A stretch of DNA of 64,000 nt from Aurantiochytrium sp. KH105 (taxonomy: Eukaryota; Sar; Bigyra; Thraustochytrida; Thraustochytriidae): positions 248,001-312,000 of the forward strand of contig BGKB01000006.1 in assembly GCA_003116975.1 (NCBI GenBank), given 5' to 3'. A program made the position numbers and the translations under genes. This document shows, one piece after another, positions 49,416 through 59,117 of the stretch. Below the pieces are notes generated by a model, which ran no database searches, had not been told where the DNA came from, and saw only the letters and a list, made by a program, of their open reading frames with translations. Position 1 is the first letter of the stretch; each line of letters opens with the position of its first letter.

Positions 49416-50051
49416 GATTTAATTTAATGCGAGGCTCGTTTCTTTGCCAAGGTGGCGAGTGTGCATGAGATGTTGGGTGACTGCGCAGCCTTCGTGTGGC
49501 CACGCCGCAGTCGCCAAAACAATGCTCGCTATACCCCACGACCTCTCTGAGCTCAATGCCATGCTGCAGTACGCGTACAAGAAGAGGCTTTACTTGAAGA
49601 CGCTTGGCTCCACTGCATTCCATCTCAGCGTCCCACTTTAAACTTTACTCGCTTGCCCATCCTTCTTCACCTTGTCCCCCAGATTCACCATGTCCAACAG
49701 GACCTGATCCAGGTCTCCCGAATGAAATTTAGAAAAAGAGTAGGACGGCTTGGTGGGAATGCTGCGATAGCCGCGTTTGTATGCGTGCGTCCGTGTCAAT
49801 ACTCCGCCGTCCGAGACATAAGATGCTCTCACCGTGACACTTCTCAGGCTGAAAATGTGTCTTTCTGTTTTTGTTTTTCTATAAATTTGCGCAACGCAAT
49901 TTGAACCTAACTGTCACGCTGCCTGTGCCAACATGAGTCGAGCAAGAACATTGACGGGGAGGACGTCAAGCCTGAAGCAGAACCAGCAGCACCGAGGTAC
50001 GCTATCCGCAGGGCTGGTGGCAGACCACACGAACATACGTGCGGACGCGTG
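49416..50051. other. Spacer between AlkB-like and Ctf8 genes with unresolved open frames
   Basis: On the minus strand, 49916-49638 stays open for about 90 codons but has no ATG near its start. On the plus strand a short frame ends at 49641. The two stop codons overlap in a TTTAAA at 49637-49642. A 39-codon upstream frame (49933-50052) ends across the Ctf8 ATG. None shows a known domain. Confidence 0.4.
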
Positions 50052-50675
50052 ATGGCCGCCGTAGCGCCGCCGTTGGCGCGTGCTGTGTGCCTTTGGCCGC
50101 CCGAGGACGAGGTGGCCTCGCATGGTGGCGCACAACCACTTGCCGACAACGGGAAAACCCTTGCTCCTGGGGCTGCTCGCGAATGGGCCATGATCGAGCT
50201 GCAGGGAACACTTGCCGTGGCGCATCGAAAAAATGCTGACGGCGAAGACTGTGCCTCTGAAGAGGAAGAAGAAGATGACAATAACAGTGAAAATGATGGC
50301 AACAAGGACGATGAATACATGGAGGTAAACGACAACAACAACGAAAAATCGACTTCGGCAAAGCGGAAAAAGGCCACAGCCATTACACTTGAGCACCAAG
50401 GTCTTGGTGGCCAGACTCTCGGGGAGCTCACGTTCGACAATGGGGTTCCCATTCTTGAAATTGGTGTTCATCGTCTTGAGGGCAAAATTGTCAAGATTCC
50501 TAAACCTTTTGCAGTCATTGAGCGAATCGAGGATCATAATAGTGCTGCAAACAACATTGAGGATAGTGACCAGCTTCCCGTCACTAAATTTGCGGTACGT
50601 GGCATCATTCGGCAGAAAATACTCTTCAAGACGCGTCCAAAGCCTCTTGTCGGAAAGCGCGCCCGACTCGTGTAA
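50052..50675 (+). CDS. Ctf8 (CHTF8), subunit of the Ctf18-RFC clamp loader
   Basis: 207 aa. The Ctf8 core is clear: EWAMIELQGTL near residue 45, then LGGQTLGELTF, GVPILEIGVHRLEGKIVKIPKPFAVIE, and the closing IIRQKILFKTRPKPL. These correspond to the signature blocks of human CHTF8 and yeast Ctf8. Ctf8 and Dcc1 join Ctf18-RFC, which loads PCNA and supports sister-chromatid cohesion. An acidic, Asn-rich insertion of about 70 residues (about 65-115) splits the core after the first block, longer than in animals. The ATG at 50052 overlaps the TGA of an upstream frame as TGATG. Confidence 0.88.
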   Translation: MAAVAPPLARAVCLWPPEDEVASHGGAQPLADNGKTLAPGAAREWAMIELQGTLAVAHRKNADGEDCASEEEEEDDNNSENDGNKDDEYMEVNDNNNEKSTSAKRKKATAITLEHQGLGGQTLGELTFDNGVPILEIGVHRLEGKIVKIPKPFAVIERIEDHNSAANNIEDSDQLPVTKFAVRGIIRQKILFKTRPKPLVGKRARLV

Positions 50676-50955
50676 TGATTTCTTTTCTTTCTTTTTTCTT
50701 TTCTTGTTTGGGAGGGTTTGGAAAACCTACTACAGTGTATGGGCATTCTCATTGCCTTGAAGATCTTGAGTGTTGGGAAACGCAAAGACCTTCGACTCTT
50801 ACCTTCTCTTTTCGTAAAGGAAGTGAGTCGACCCACTATGACCTCTTCTTGCGAACCCAAGATCATGAAGGGTATAATATGCATGCAAATATTTTTTCTT
50901 GTTTCTTCTCTTTGTCAAATTGACGGGCGAGCCTTTTTTGCCGCGTCTAGGATGC

Positions 50956-52224
50956 CTACTCGATCTTGGAGATCTGGGAGAGCTCACGGACCATGTTCTT
51001 CTGGTGAGACTCGAGGGTGCCGCCACCAATCTCAAGAAGCTTCGCATCACGCCAGAGACGCTCGACCTGGTAATCGCCAATGTAGCCAGCACCACCAAGA
51101 ACTTGGATAGCGTTGTCAGCGACAGCCTTGCCCATGGCGGTGGTAAAGAGCTTGACGCCATCGGTCTCAAGACGATGGCCCGACTCGTCGAGGTCGATGC
51201 GCTGCGCAACGTCATACGTGTAGGCGCGGCCGGCCATATACTGGGCGTAGCTCTCGCCAATGTAGCGCTGAATCTGACCAAACTGTGTGAGGGGCTGGCC
51301 AAAGGCGACACGATCCTTGGCGTATTGGTTCATGACCTCAAAGCTGCGACGCGCAATACCACAGCTCATGGCTCCGAGGGCAATGCGCTCAACCTCGAGG
51401 TTGCGCATCATGCACACGACGGCGCCACCCTCTTCGCCGACGAGGTTCTCGGCAGGAAGACGCACGTCGTCAAAAACGAGTTCCGCCGTGGCGCTGGCGC
51501 GCATGCCACACTTGTCCTTGATGCGCTGGCCAAGGCTAAAGCCGGGCATGCCCTTTTCGACGAGGAAAAGGGAGATGGCACGGGGACCAGTGCGCGCGTA
51601 CACGAGAAAGATGTCACCGAGCGTCTCGTCGTCGATGCAGCCATTCGTGATCCACATCTTGGACCCCTTTAGAACCCACTCGTCCCCGTCCTTGGTGGCG
51701 GAGGTCTGCAAACCGAGAACGTCGGTGCCATGGTTGGGCTCGGACATGCCCATGCCACCAATGATCTTGCCCGAGCATGAGTCCGGGAGCCACTTTTGCT
51801 TTTGCTCCTCGCTGCCATTGCGCGTTAGATTATTGACAAAGAGCAGCGAGTGCGCCAGGTAGCTGAGGCAAAAGGCAGGGTCGGCGGCGGCCAGCTCCTC
51901 GTGAACAGAGCATACGGCCGAGCAGTCCATCTCGGAGCCGCCGTACTTTGTCGGCACAGTGAGACCCAAGAGTCCGAGATCTCCAAGCTTGCGGTAGAGG
52001 TCAATATTGAATTTCTCCTCGCGGTTGTATTCGAGGGCCTGCGGATCAACTTCTTCCTCGGCGAACTTGCGGACCATTTGCCGCAGCGCGCGGTGCTCGT
52101 CGGTGGGGTTGTAAATGTCCACGCCCACCGAGCTCATTGCGCGAGCCCCATGGGCCAGCAAAGCCGCGCTTTTCGCGCGTGCTCCGGCCTGCAGGAGAAA
52201 CGTCTTGGGCGATCGTGCCAGCAT
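50956..52224 (-). CDS. Isovaleryl-CoA dehydrogenase-type acyl-CoA dehydrogenase, mitochondrial
   Basis: 422 aa with the full acyl-CoA dehydrogenase fold: GGMGMSEPNHGTDV and KMWITNG (FAD and substrate region), then AFGQPLTQFGQIQ and VLGGAGYIGDYQVERLWRDAK. The usual C-terminal catalytic Glu position is Gly401 (LEIGGGTLES), whereas Glu279 lies in LEVERIAL. That swap is the known signature of isovaleryl-CoA dehydrogenase, in which the base sits on helix G. The enzyme oxidises isovaleryl-CoA to 3-methylcrotonyl-CoA in leucine breakdown. The first 30 residues are Arg/Ala-rich and lack acidic residues, a mitochondrial presequence. The ATG at 52224 is first in frame. It converges on Ctf8 with 280 bp between. 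Confidence 0.87.
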   Translation of the reverse strand: MLARSPKTFLLQAGARAKSAALLAHGARAMSSVGVDIYNPTDEHRALRQMVRKFAEEEVDPQALEYNREEKFNIDLYRKLGDLGLLGLTVPTKYGGSEMDCSAVCSVHEELAAADPAFCLSYLAHSLLFVNNLTRNGSEEQKQKWLPDSCSGKIIGGMGMSEPNHGTDVLGLQTSATKDGDEWVLKGSKMWITNGCIDDETLGDIFLVYARTGPRAISLFLVEKGMPGFSLGQRIKDKCGMRASATAELVFDDVRLPAENLVGEEGGAVVCMMRNLEVERIALGAMSCGIARRSFEVMNQYAKDRVAFGQPLTQFGQIQRYIGESYAQYMAGRAYTYDVAQRIDLDESGHRLETDGVKLFTTAMGKAVADNAIQVLGGAGYIGDYQVERLWRDAKLLEIGGGTLESHQKNMVRELSQISKIE

Positions 52225-52675
52225 CTTCTTGTCTCGTCGCGAGCTCTTCTTCTCTAACGCGTTCGTGCGTTGCTGGCGTTGGGAGACTGTTTCGAGCGCT
52301 GTGCAGTGCAGTACGGTACAGTGCTATGCCGCGCTGCCTTTCCTTCGCGCCTGGACGCCGTCAACGCGCTGCCTCGCAGGAGCTGAGCTCGGCTTCCCGG
52401 TCGAATTCACGACCGACTCTGCTCTGCTGCTCTTCAAGTCCACGTGCAGGAGCTCGTCTCGCCGCCGATCGTGCGCGGGCCGATAGGGTATCCTCGCTGC
52501 GCTTTGCAGCTCGTGCTCAAGCTCGAAGGCTCCGCGTGTGCCTGCGCGCGCAACCAAGTCTTCTCTCGTTCGTTTCGGGGTTTGTTGGTGGCTTTTGCGC
52601 AAGGCCGGAAATGGCAACGTAGTATCCAAGAATCATGAGAGGATGGATGGATTTTCTTCTTTGAACCCGGTCCTT

Positions 52676-52720
52676 TCTGCTGTGCTGTGATCTGCTGTGC
52701 TGTGATCTGCTGTGCTGTAT
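52676..52720. repeat. 15-bp tandem repeat, three copies
   Basis: TCTGCTGTGCTGTGA occurs at 52676-52690 and 52691-52705, with a third copy differing at its last bases at 52706-52720. It is about 450 bp upstream of the isovaleryl-CoA dehydrogenase start. Confidence 0.9.
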
Positions 52721-53543
52721 TGTGCTCTGCTCTGCGCTGGAGGCATGCGACCTGCAGCTGAGCGAGACGCTGTGCTCTAGCTCCTGGCAGAGACCTAGCA
52801 GCGAGAAAATGCAAGAACGAGACTTGGGGAATAAAAAGCAAGCCATGCATGTCCTATCCACCGACCCAATTTGTGAGTGCACAAAAGACAAGGCAAAGGA
52901 AGGCCGTTCTTTTGGTCACAAGCACCAATAAAATTTGGGAGATCACGGCCCGTCGCGACAGCTTGCCCACCATTCTGCTGGTGCTGCGATCAGTTGGCCA
53001 GCAAACCTTGAACAAACCCGGCCGGCCGGACGCATGCAAAGACTGAACTACTAGGTTTTGAGGCCTAGTCTTGACGGAATCACCAGCAGTCTACAGACAA
53101 AATGTAGGAATTTCCACAAACGATCAATAAGCAGCGAGACAGCATGTATTTGCGACGCAAGGGCATCATCTGTGCATATATATACTGATTTTCATCATGA
53201 TGCTACTGTGCCCCAATGGGCAAACAAGCGTACCCAGGAATAACTTACTTCTATACCTCTTTCGCCCCCCCCCCCCCCCCCCAAAAAAAAATCCATTCAG
53301 ACCCTCCTCCAAATCCCAAATCTCGCTCTTCTTCTCTGCTCCACTTTCCTGCTCTCTACCCTCTCCTCTGCTCTGCTCTCCTCGCCTCTCCATCCTCGAC
53401 CTCCACGTTCTCCGCACCTCGCACCCGCGCATCACGCCTTGTCTCGCCTCAAGACTGCCCAGCCATTCAGGGTCTCTCCGGGCCCCCAAATGACGCACAC
53501 CTTCTTCCCTTCAAGGATACTGTATTTGTACGCAAGTATGCAG

Positions 53544-53572
53544 GCAAGCAAGCAAGCAAGCAAGCAAGCAAG
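53544..53572. repeat. (GCAA)n tetranucleotide array
   Basis: About seven GCAA units. It is complementary in sequence to the (GCTT)n array 475 bp downstream, so the two could pair as arms of an inverted repeat. Confidence 0.9.
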
Positions 53573-54046
53573 TCGAGGAAAAGGCAGACTCCGATCCCGC
53601 CTCTGCGCACGCTCGCTCGCCCGCCCGCTCGCTCGCACTCCCGCCCGTGCGCGCCTGCCCGCGCGTCCGCGCGCCCGCGGCCCGAGGCCCCGGCCCGTCG
53701 GTCGCAGCAGCGGCGGCGAGCCCCGCACGCCTGCCCTCGCGAGGACGAGCAGGAAGGAGGCGGAGGAGAGCACGCGCTGACGAGGCCGAGGCGCCAGACC
53801 AGGTCTGCTCGACTCGACGCGACTCGGGTCAGCTCCGCTCGCGCGCGGCGCAAGCTAGGCAGGCGGGCAGCCTAGCGCCACTTCGTGCTCCCTGCTTGCC
53901 CGCGTCCCCGCATCCCATCTCACGCGCCGCGTCGCGTCGAAGAAGAAGCAAGAAGAAGCCACGGGGGCACGAGGCAGCGCCAGCCTGCCTGGCCGCCGAC
54001 GTCGACGTCGCCGCGTATCCTAACCTTCGCGGAGGCCAGAGAGCCT

Positions 54047-54073
54047 GCTTGCTTGCTTGCTTGCTTGCTTGAC

Positions 54074-54113
<40 letters not shown>
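54047..54113. repeat. (GCTT)n followed by (TTGA)n arrays in the PP2C leader
   Basis: GCTT units at 54047-54070 pass into TTGA units at about 54074-54113. The last unit ends six bases before the PP2C ATG, so the array lies in the 5' UTR. Confidence 0.9.
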
Positions 54114-54119
54114 GCCAGA

Positions 54120-55370
54120 ATGAGCGACGGCATGCCGCCCAAACCCCCGGCCCTGACGAGGCAGCTCACGTCGCACTTTGACCAGTTCGCCGACGACTTG
54201 GCCGCGCTCGACGGCGTGGCCCCGGGACAAAGTCTGAAGAGCGACGAGAATAACGACAATGGGGGCGGGCTGCGACTCTTGGTGTCGGCAGCCACGGATA
54301 TTGGCGGGGGCGCCGTGAACCAGGACAAATTCGACTTCTTCATGGTGGAGCAAAATCTCGTCATGGCCGTCTTTGACGGCCACGGGCGAGAGCTGGGCGA
54401 GCTTGCCGCGGAAGTTGCGCGAGACACCTTTCACGAGTACCTGAGCAAAACAGAAACTATGGAAAAGGTTTCCGAAGACCCCGAGACAACGTTGACGGAG
54501 ATTTTTCAGGCAGCTCACGACGCCATCCGCAACCGATTCCGTGAAAAATACGTTCATGCCGGATGGCAAGTGCAGGAAACGGACGAAGGGTTTCTCATTA
54601 AACGCAGGACAAGCGCCAACTCATGGTCCTGTACGCATGGCGGCACCACTGCCACTGTCGTCATTGTCTTTGGCGGCAGCAACCGCATGATCGTGGCCAA
54701 CGTGGGCGACTCAACGGCGCTTTGGGGAAGCATTGACGCGGACGGGACTGCTCTCTACGAGGAGCTTTCGGCGGAACACTCGCCAGAGAGCGTGTCAGAG
54801 TTCAAAAGAATTCGCGAGTTCCGACCCGACGAGTCTGGCCGCATGCCGCAGCTTCGATTCGTCTACGATGCATCGTCCATGAGCAAGGCCACGTGCCCTC
54901 CCATCTTTGACGTGGATCCAGACGATCCAGACAACATCAAGCGCACCAATAGTGGATCGTACTTTAAGAACGTGCGCAGTGAGTTTGCGACGCTCGTTAC
55001 GACCCCGCCGAGCCCGCAGGCTCGTTTCCAAGATGCTCTCGCGTTCACTCGTTCTTTGGCCGACTATCACCTCAACAGCTTTGGCGTCAGCTGCGTTCCA
55101 GAAGTCCGCGACCTGAACCTCGCCGATTTGCACAAATCCGGGACGGGTCCATCGTGCTTGCTCGTTTGCACCGATGGAGTCTGGGACAACTTCAAGTACC
55201 CGGACGTTGTGGTCGAGGCTCTTCGCGAGGAGGTTGTCGGCCAGGTTGTTCGCTCTGGCGACTGCAAGCCTGCAGCGCAGGCACTCATGTCTGTCAATAT
55301 GCGCCTCGCGCACGCCCACTTTGGAAATCAGGCCGACAACATGACTGCCATCGTGTGTTACGTTGTTTGA
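54120..55370 (+). CDS. PP2C-family (PPM) serine/threonine phosphatase
   Basis: 416 aa. The PPM motifs occur in order: an N-terminal GGGAVNQDKFDFF acidic pair, VFDGHGRELG with metal-binding Asp86, GGTTATVVIVF, ANVGDSTALWG, LLVCTDGVWD (near residue 353) and the closing QADNMTAIV. These supply the binuclear metal site that hydrolyses phospho-Ser/Thr. A region of about 100 residues between GDSTALWG and TDGVWD contains extra polar sequence (YDASSMSKATCPPIF...KRTNSGSYFKNVRSEF), somewhat longer than in compact PP2Cs. No membrane or targeting segment is visible. The ATG at 54120 follows directly after the TTGA repeat array. No intron. Confidence 0.92.
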   Translation: MSDGMPPKPPALTRQLTSHFDQFADDLAALDGVAPGQSLKSDENNDNGGGLRLLVSAATDIGGGAVNQDKFDFFMVEQNLVMAVFDGHGRELGELAAEVARDTFHEYLSKTETMEKVSEDPETTLTEIFQAAHDAIRNRFREKYVHAGWQVQETDEGFLIKRRTSANSWSCTHGGTTATVVIVFGGSNRMIVANVGDSTALWGSIDADGTALYEELSAEHSPESVSEFKRIREFRPDESGRMPQLRFVYDASSMSKATCPPIFDVDPDDPDNIKRTNSGSYFKNVRSEFATLVTTPPSPQARFQDALAFTRSLADYHLNSFGVSCVPEVRDLNLADLHKSGTGPSCLLVCTDGVWDNFKYPDVVVEALREEVVGQVVRSGDCKPAAQALMSVNMRLAHAHFGNQADNMTAIVCYVV

Positions 55371-56220
55371 AAATGAGAAGAGGAACAAAAGAAAAAGAGG
55401 AAAAGACAGGAAGCCCAAGACGTGCGAGCAGGTTCGATTTTGATCAGCAAAAGCAATCCGGATATCCAACAACAGAGGGGAGTAGGAAAAGAAAATTATC
55501 AATAGCCAAAGATGGAGACCGAGAGAAAGAAATGCCGGGAAGTAAAAGACGCGTTGTCCGTACACGCCCGCGTGTGTAGATCACACTATGCTCAATTTAT
55601 TGTTTTTCACATGGGTTTGTTATTTGCCGTGCATGTCCTTGAATGAGATGCGTGAAACTATTTTACGAGCGGAATCCTGCTTTTTTTCGCGGGTATGCGC
55701 TACTAATGATGGCATGCTCAGAAAAGGGCACTCCACAGTCTGCAGATACCGATTTCCTTTGCTCACTTTGGCTCTTCTACGCGGAAGCCCGCTTCCCGTC
55801 TCTTTCTTATGTGTGTGTGTGTGTGAAAGAGAGAGAGAGAGAGACTTTGTATCTTGTCAAGCTTTTTGCGCTTGATTTGGAAAGACACTCGTTTGTTCGA
55901 CTCCGCCTTTGTTTGAAGGGCTCAAGCCCATCGAAAAAAAAGAACGATAACGGAGAAAAGCTCTTCCCGATCATTACATTTGTCGGCCGCGACCTTTGTG
56001 CGCAAAGAACGACTTCTCGTCAACATTCAGGCAAAGCGAGGCAGCGACACGAGCTTCATTCAGTCAGATCCGACATCCTCCGCAAGACGTCTCACTCTTC
56101 AAGCCGACACAGTAAAATGGCCTGGAGACCTAAGCCCGGACCCTTTTTTACGGGATCAGGTTTGACGCATCATCCCAAACGCTGGCAGCACAGAAAGAGA
56201 AAAGGAGGACCGGTCCCTTG
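55371..56220. other. Spacer between convergent PP2C and cyclophilin genes
   Basis: 850 bp. It contains a (GT)n(GA)n run at about 55810-55843. One plus-strand frame (55643-56224) is open through the repeat but has no recognisable domain and unremarkable composition, so I do not call it a gene. Confidence 0.6.
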
Positions 56221-56769
56221 TTAAAGTTCACCGCATTCCGTGACGACGCAATCAAGCAAAGGGCTCTGCGCCTTGGTTTTCACGTTCTCTAGCTTGCGAA
56301 GAAGAAGCATGGCCTCCTCGTCAGGAAGCAGCTTACCAAAGACCACGTGCTTTCCGTCAAGCCATTCGCACTTTGCGCACGTAATAAAGAACTGACAACC
56401 ATTGGTGTTGGGACCTGAGTTGGCCATACACAGCAAGCCCGGTCCCTCGTGTTTGAGCGTAAAGTTCTCGTCCTCAAAACGTGTGCCATAGATTGAGGTA
56501 CTCCCGGTCCCGTCTCCATTGATGAAGTCACCACCCTGGACCATAAAGTCCTTGATGATGCGGTGAAACTTGCTTCCTTTGTAGCCTTCCGGAAAACCGT
56601 CTTTGCGCAGCTCGCCTGTGCACAGCTGTCGAAAGTTTTCCGCCGTACGCGGGACCACGTCCTTGCGCAGCTCAAAGCGCAGCCGCCCCTGCGGTTGGCC
56701 TCCAATGGACACGTCCATAAACACGACCGGGTTGCCGCGCTTCACGGCCGCGCTCAAGAGCCCGTCCAT
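56221..56769 (-). CDS. Cyclophilin H-type peptidyl-prolyl isomerase
   Basis: 182 aa. The sequence closely follows human PPIH (USA-CyP): [45 protein letters not shown] with the catalytic Arg, [31 protein letters not shown] and [11 protein letters not shown]. The extra two residues in [16 protein letters not shown] are the insertion typical of PPIH. PPIH acts in the spliceosomal U4/U6-U5 tri-snRNP by binding PRPF4 and catalyses proline cis-trans isomerisation. I start at the ATG opening [14 protein letters not shown] (56769); the frame further upstream has no ATG and is Arg-rich leader. One small insertion ([11 protein letters not shown]) replaces the usual IIDGLLVM. Confidence 0.92.
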   Translation of the reverse strand: MDGLLSAAVKRGNPVVFMDVSIGGQPQGRLRFELRKDVVPRTAENFRQLCTGELRKDGFPEGYKGSKFHRIIKDFMVQGGDFINGDGTGSTSIYGTRFEDENFTLKHEGPGLLCMANSGPNTNGCQFFITCAKCEWLDGKHVVFGKLLPDEEAMLLLRKLENVKTKAQSPLLDCVVTECGEL

Positions 56770-57247
56770 CGTAGACCACCGACTTCCCCTTCTTCGTGGC
56801 AGCCGGGCCAGCTCTTTGGGGCGCCGCGAAAGCACCCGCGCAAGGAGGCTGCGAAAGTGGGCGGGCGGGTTTACGTGGGTGCGCAACTGGCTCTGCGCGC
56901 ACGCGCAGAAAGTTTCTGCTGCTGCTGCTGCTCTTGCCCGAAGTCAAGCTGGTTGCCGGACTCGTGCGCGCTGCAGCTGATGATGCCACGCTAGACAGAA
57001 AAACATCCGCGCTGCGCTCGCTCGCGCGCCAGCCGGCCTTGAGGAGGTTCGTCTCTGACCGCCTCTGCCCGACCGCGAGAGCAAAACTCTAGCGCGCAGG
57101 AGCCCGAGCTCGGCTGCGCGCGCGCAGACGAGGCGCGGCGAGACAGGGGCTTCAGGCAGCGAGCGCCGCCGCTTTCCAGAGGCGTACTCTCTGCCTCGGG
57201 CGTGGGAGACGAGGAAAGCGAGGCGCTGTTCGGGTAGATTGATAACG
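56770..57247. other. Divergent promoter region of cyclophilin and BSD-like genes
   Basis: 478 bp, GC-rich, with a short CTG run near 56917-56935. No gene or specific motif was recognised. Confidence 0.6.
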
Positions 57248-58366
57248 ATGGGCACCAGCTCCTCGACACCGGCTAGCGCGGGCGAGGTCCCAGAGCTCGA
57301 TGCGTCAGAGGCCGAGCTGCTCGCGAGCGTGATTGGGTTCCGTGGGGACTGGGAAGAAGTGCCGTCCCGCGAGTGGATTGTGAAAATGTGCAAAAAGGAT
57401 CCGGCCAGGACCAGGATCTTCCGCAGCAAACTCCTCGAGCTGACGACGCCTGAAGAGGGCAAGGTGATGCGTTTTGCGCCATTCAAGCAGCCAGACCCTG
57501 GAGTTCTTCACGCCACCGCGGCCACAGGCTTCTTATTCGAGCTGAGTCACGTCCGAGACCGTGAGGCAGTCCTCGCAGCATGTGCTCTTGATCCGCGTGT
57601 CTCCAAGGTCAAGCCGCAGCTCGTCCGAACCACACAGCTCACGGAGGAGAAATTCTTTAAGAATTTCTTTACTCATGTGGCACGCATTCGGCGCTGGCTT
57701 TTTACCGGTCTCGGAGACGAGACCGGTGAGCTCTCGCTCACATCGCAACGTTCCATCTCGGGTACCGTGGACCAAGGCGAATTTCAAGTTGCTGGCAAAA
57801 GCTTTGTCTCGCATGCTGACCAACTCTCTGGGCTCTCTTTCACATCGTACACTGAGCTCGCACGCTTCGTAGGCCGCGCGAAACCTGCGAATCCCCCACG
57901 TCCACCAAAAGTGCATGCCGTCAACGGCGATCGCGAGGCCGGTGACATTGACAAGAAGGCTGTCATGAAGGTTTTGCGCTTTGCTGCGCCTACCTTTCTC
58001 AGTGTCATGCTCGAGGATGTTGCTGCGCGCAAGGTTTCGGGCCTGTCGGATAGATTCTGGACCGAGCTCAAGGCCCGCATTTTGGTCTTGTCGACGCAAG
58101 TCGAAACTTTTACTGACATGGAGCTCTTGCGCCCAGACACCGATTCGCAGGAGGCCTTTGAGTCGCTGTATCGCTTTGCGAATGAGTTTCAGTTTGACAT
58201 GGCGCGCGACAGAGAGGCTGTGCAGGCTGCCTGGGATCTGGACCCAGCGCTCGCCACTCCCTTTCGCAAGCTCATTCCGCAGCATTTGAGCAAGGGCCGC
58301 TTTTGGAATCGATATTTCCATAAGGTTATGGGAATCACGATCGACCAGCTTGCATTTCACATGTAG
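57248..58366 (+). CDS. Tandem BSD-like domain protein with N-myristoylation signal
   Basis: 372 aa from the ATG at 57248. The N-terminus MGTSSSTPAS fits an N-myristoylation site (Gly2, Ser6). Two BSD-like helical domains are seen. The first is at about 94-145 (FLFELSHVRDREAVLAACAL...LTEEKFFKNFFTHV). The second is at about 307-362 (FEFDMARDREAVQ-type helix, then LIPQHLSKGRFWNRYFHKV), with the FW pair that names the fold; the first copy has FF. The shared DREAV and F-x-N-x-F/YF spacing suggests an internal duplication. BSD proteins include TFIIH p62 and synapse-associated SYAP1-type proteins; a membrane-anchored member is closer to the latter, but this is inference. No intron. Confidence 0.7.
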   Translation: MGTSSSTPASAGEVPELDASEAELLASVIGFRGDWEEVPSREWIVKMCKKDPARTRIFRSKLLELTTPEEGKVMRFAPFKQPDPGVLHATAATGFLFELSHVRDREAVLAACALDPRVSKVKPQLVRTTQLTEEKFFKNFFTHVARIRRWLFTGLGDETGELSLTSQRSISGTVDQGEFQVAGKSFVSHADQLSGLSFTSYTELARFVGRAKPANPPRPPKVHAVNGDREAGDIDKKAVMKVLRFAAPTFLSVMLEDVAARKVSGLSDRFWTELKARILVLSTQVETFTDMELLRPDTDSQEAFESLYRFANEFQFDMARDREAVQAAWDLDPALATPFRKLIPQHLSKGRFWNRYFHKVMGITIDQLAFHM

Positions 58367-59117
58367 AAGCGTACCGACCAAGTGCGTGTGTGTTTTCTGT
58401 GCGTTCACGAGGGGCTTGAAGAGGCAGAGTCAGCAACGTGTTTGTGCGCTGCGATACATTTACAGTTGCTTTGCACATTCGTTCGTTCGTTCGTTTGTTC
58501 GTTCGTTCGTTCGTTTGTTCGTTCGTTCGTTCGTTTGTTCGTTCGTTCGTTCGTTCGTTCGTTCGTTCGTTCGTTCGTTCGTTCGTTCGTTCGTTCGTTC
58601 GTTCGTTCGTTCGTTCGTTCGTTCGTTCGTTCGTTCGTTCGCTCGAACCCAACCCATTCAGAACAAGGCTATGAATCGTATCGTATCAACGTAGGCCTAT
58701 ATGCTTTTTTTTTTTTAACCTCTTACGTGCAAGCCGCCTCTGTGTGTGTCAACGTCTTTCGTGCGCTTATGGGCAAAGTTGGCAGTATGATTGTCAAGTC
58801 CTCCTGACCAATGCGCTTTCTATCAACGACTGAGTTCCTTGTGCTCACTGTCGAGTGCGCTCCACGCGCTACACATAATGGTTTCTTTTTTGGGGTGGGG
58901 TGAGGAAGGTGAAACCGCACTTTCGTTGTATCAATCTCCCACCAAAACATACACTAAAACCAGGTCAGATCTTTCTCTCTCTCCCTCTCTCTTTCTCTCT
59001 CGCACGCACGGGCATACACACATAGAATGATACATGGTCTATCTGATTACTATGCCATGGATGGTAGACAAACCGAAGTCAATGTTCCGAAATACGCAAA
59101 AGAAAGCTTTCCGCGAG
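58367..59117. other. Spacer between convergent BSD-like and permease genes
   Basis: 751 bp dominated by the (TTCG)n array, with a T-run near 58706-58716 and a (CT)n run at about 58973-59000. No gene is seen. Confidence 0.7.
58478..58640. repeat. (TTCG)n tetranucleotide array with TTTG variants
   Basis: About 40 units; the first 60 bp contain three TTTG substitutions and the rest is pure. It is open in several frames on both strands (FVRS or NERT repeats), which are artefacts. Confidence 0.95.

Larger units (their letters stand above)
52225..54119. other. 1.9-kb divergent spacer of isovaleryl-CoA dehydrogenase and PP2C genes
   Basis: No gene is convincing here. It holds a 15-bp triple repeat (52676-52720), a C18A9 run (53265-53291), a (GCAA)n array (53544-53572), GC-rich 53590-53960, and the (GCTT)n and (TTGA)n arrays directly before the PP2C start. 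Arg-rich frames in 53430-53990 disagree among themselves and look compositional. Confidence 0.65.

Noticed and set aside
53216-53875. 219-aa frame upstream of PP2C
   Set aside because: Arg/Ala/Pro-rich composition with competing frames on both strands; no domain.
55643-56224. 193-aa plus-strand frame between PP2C and cyclophilin
   Set aside because: No domain, it crosses a GT/GA repeat, and it ends in the cyclophilin stop region.
58350-58694. FVRS-repeat and NERT-repeat proteins
   Set aside because: They are readings of the (TTCG)n microsatellite, open in several frames on both strands.
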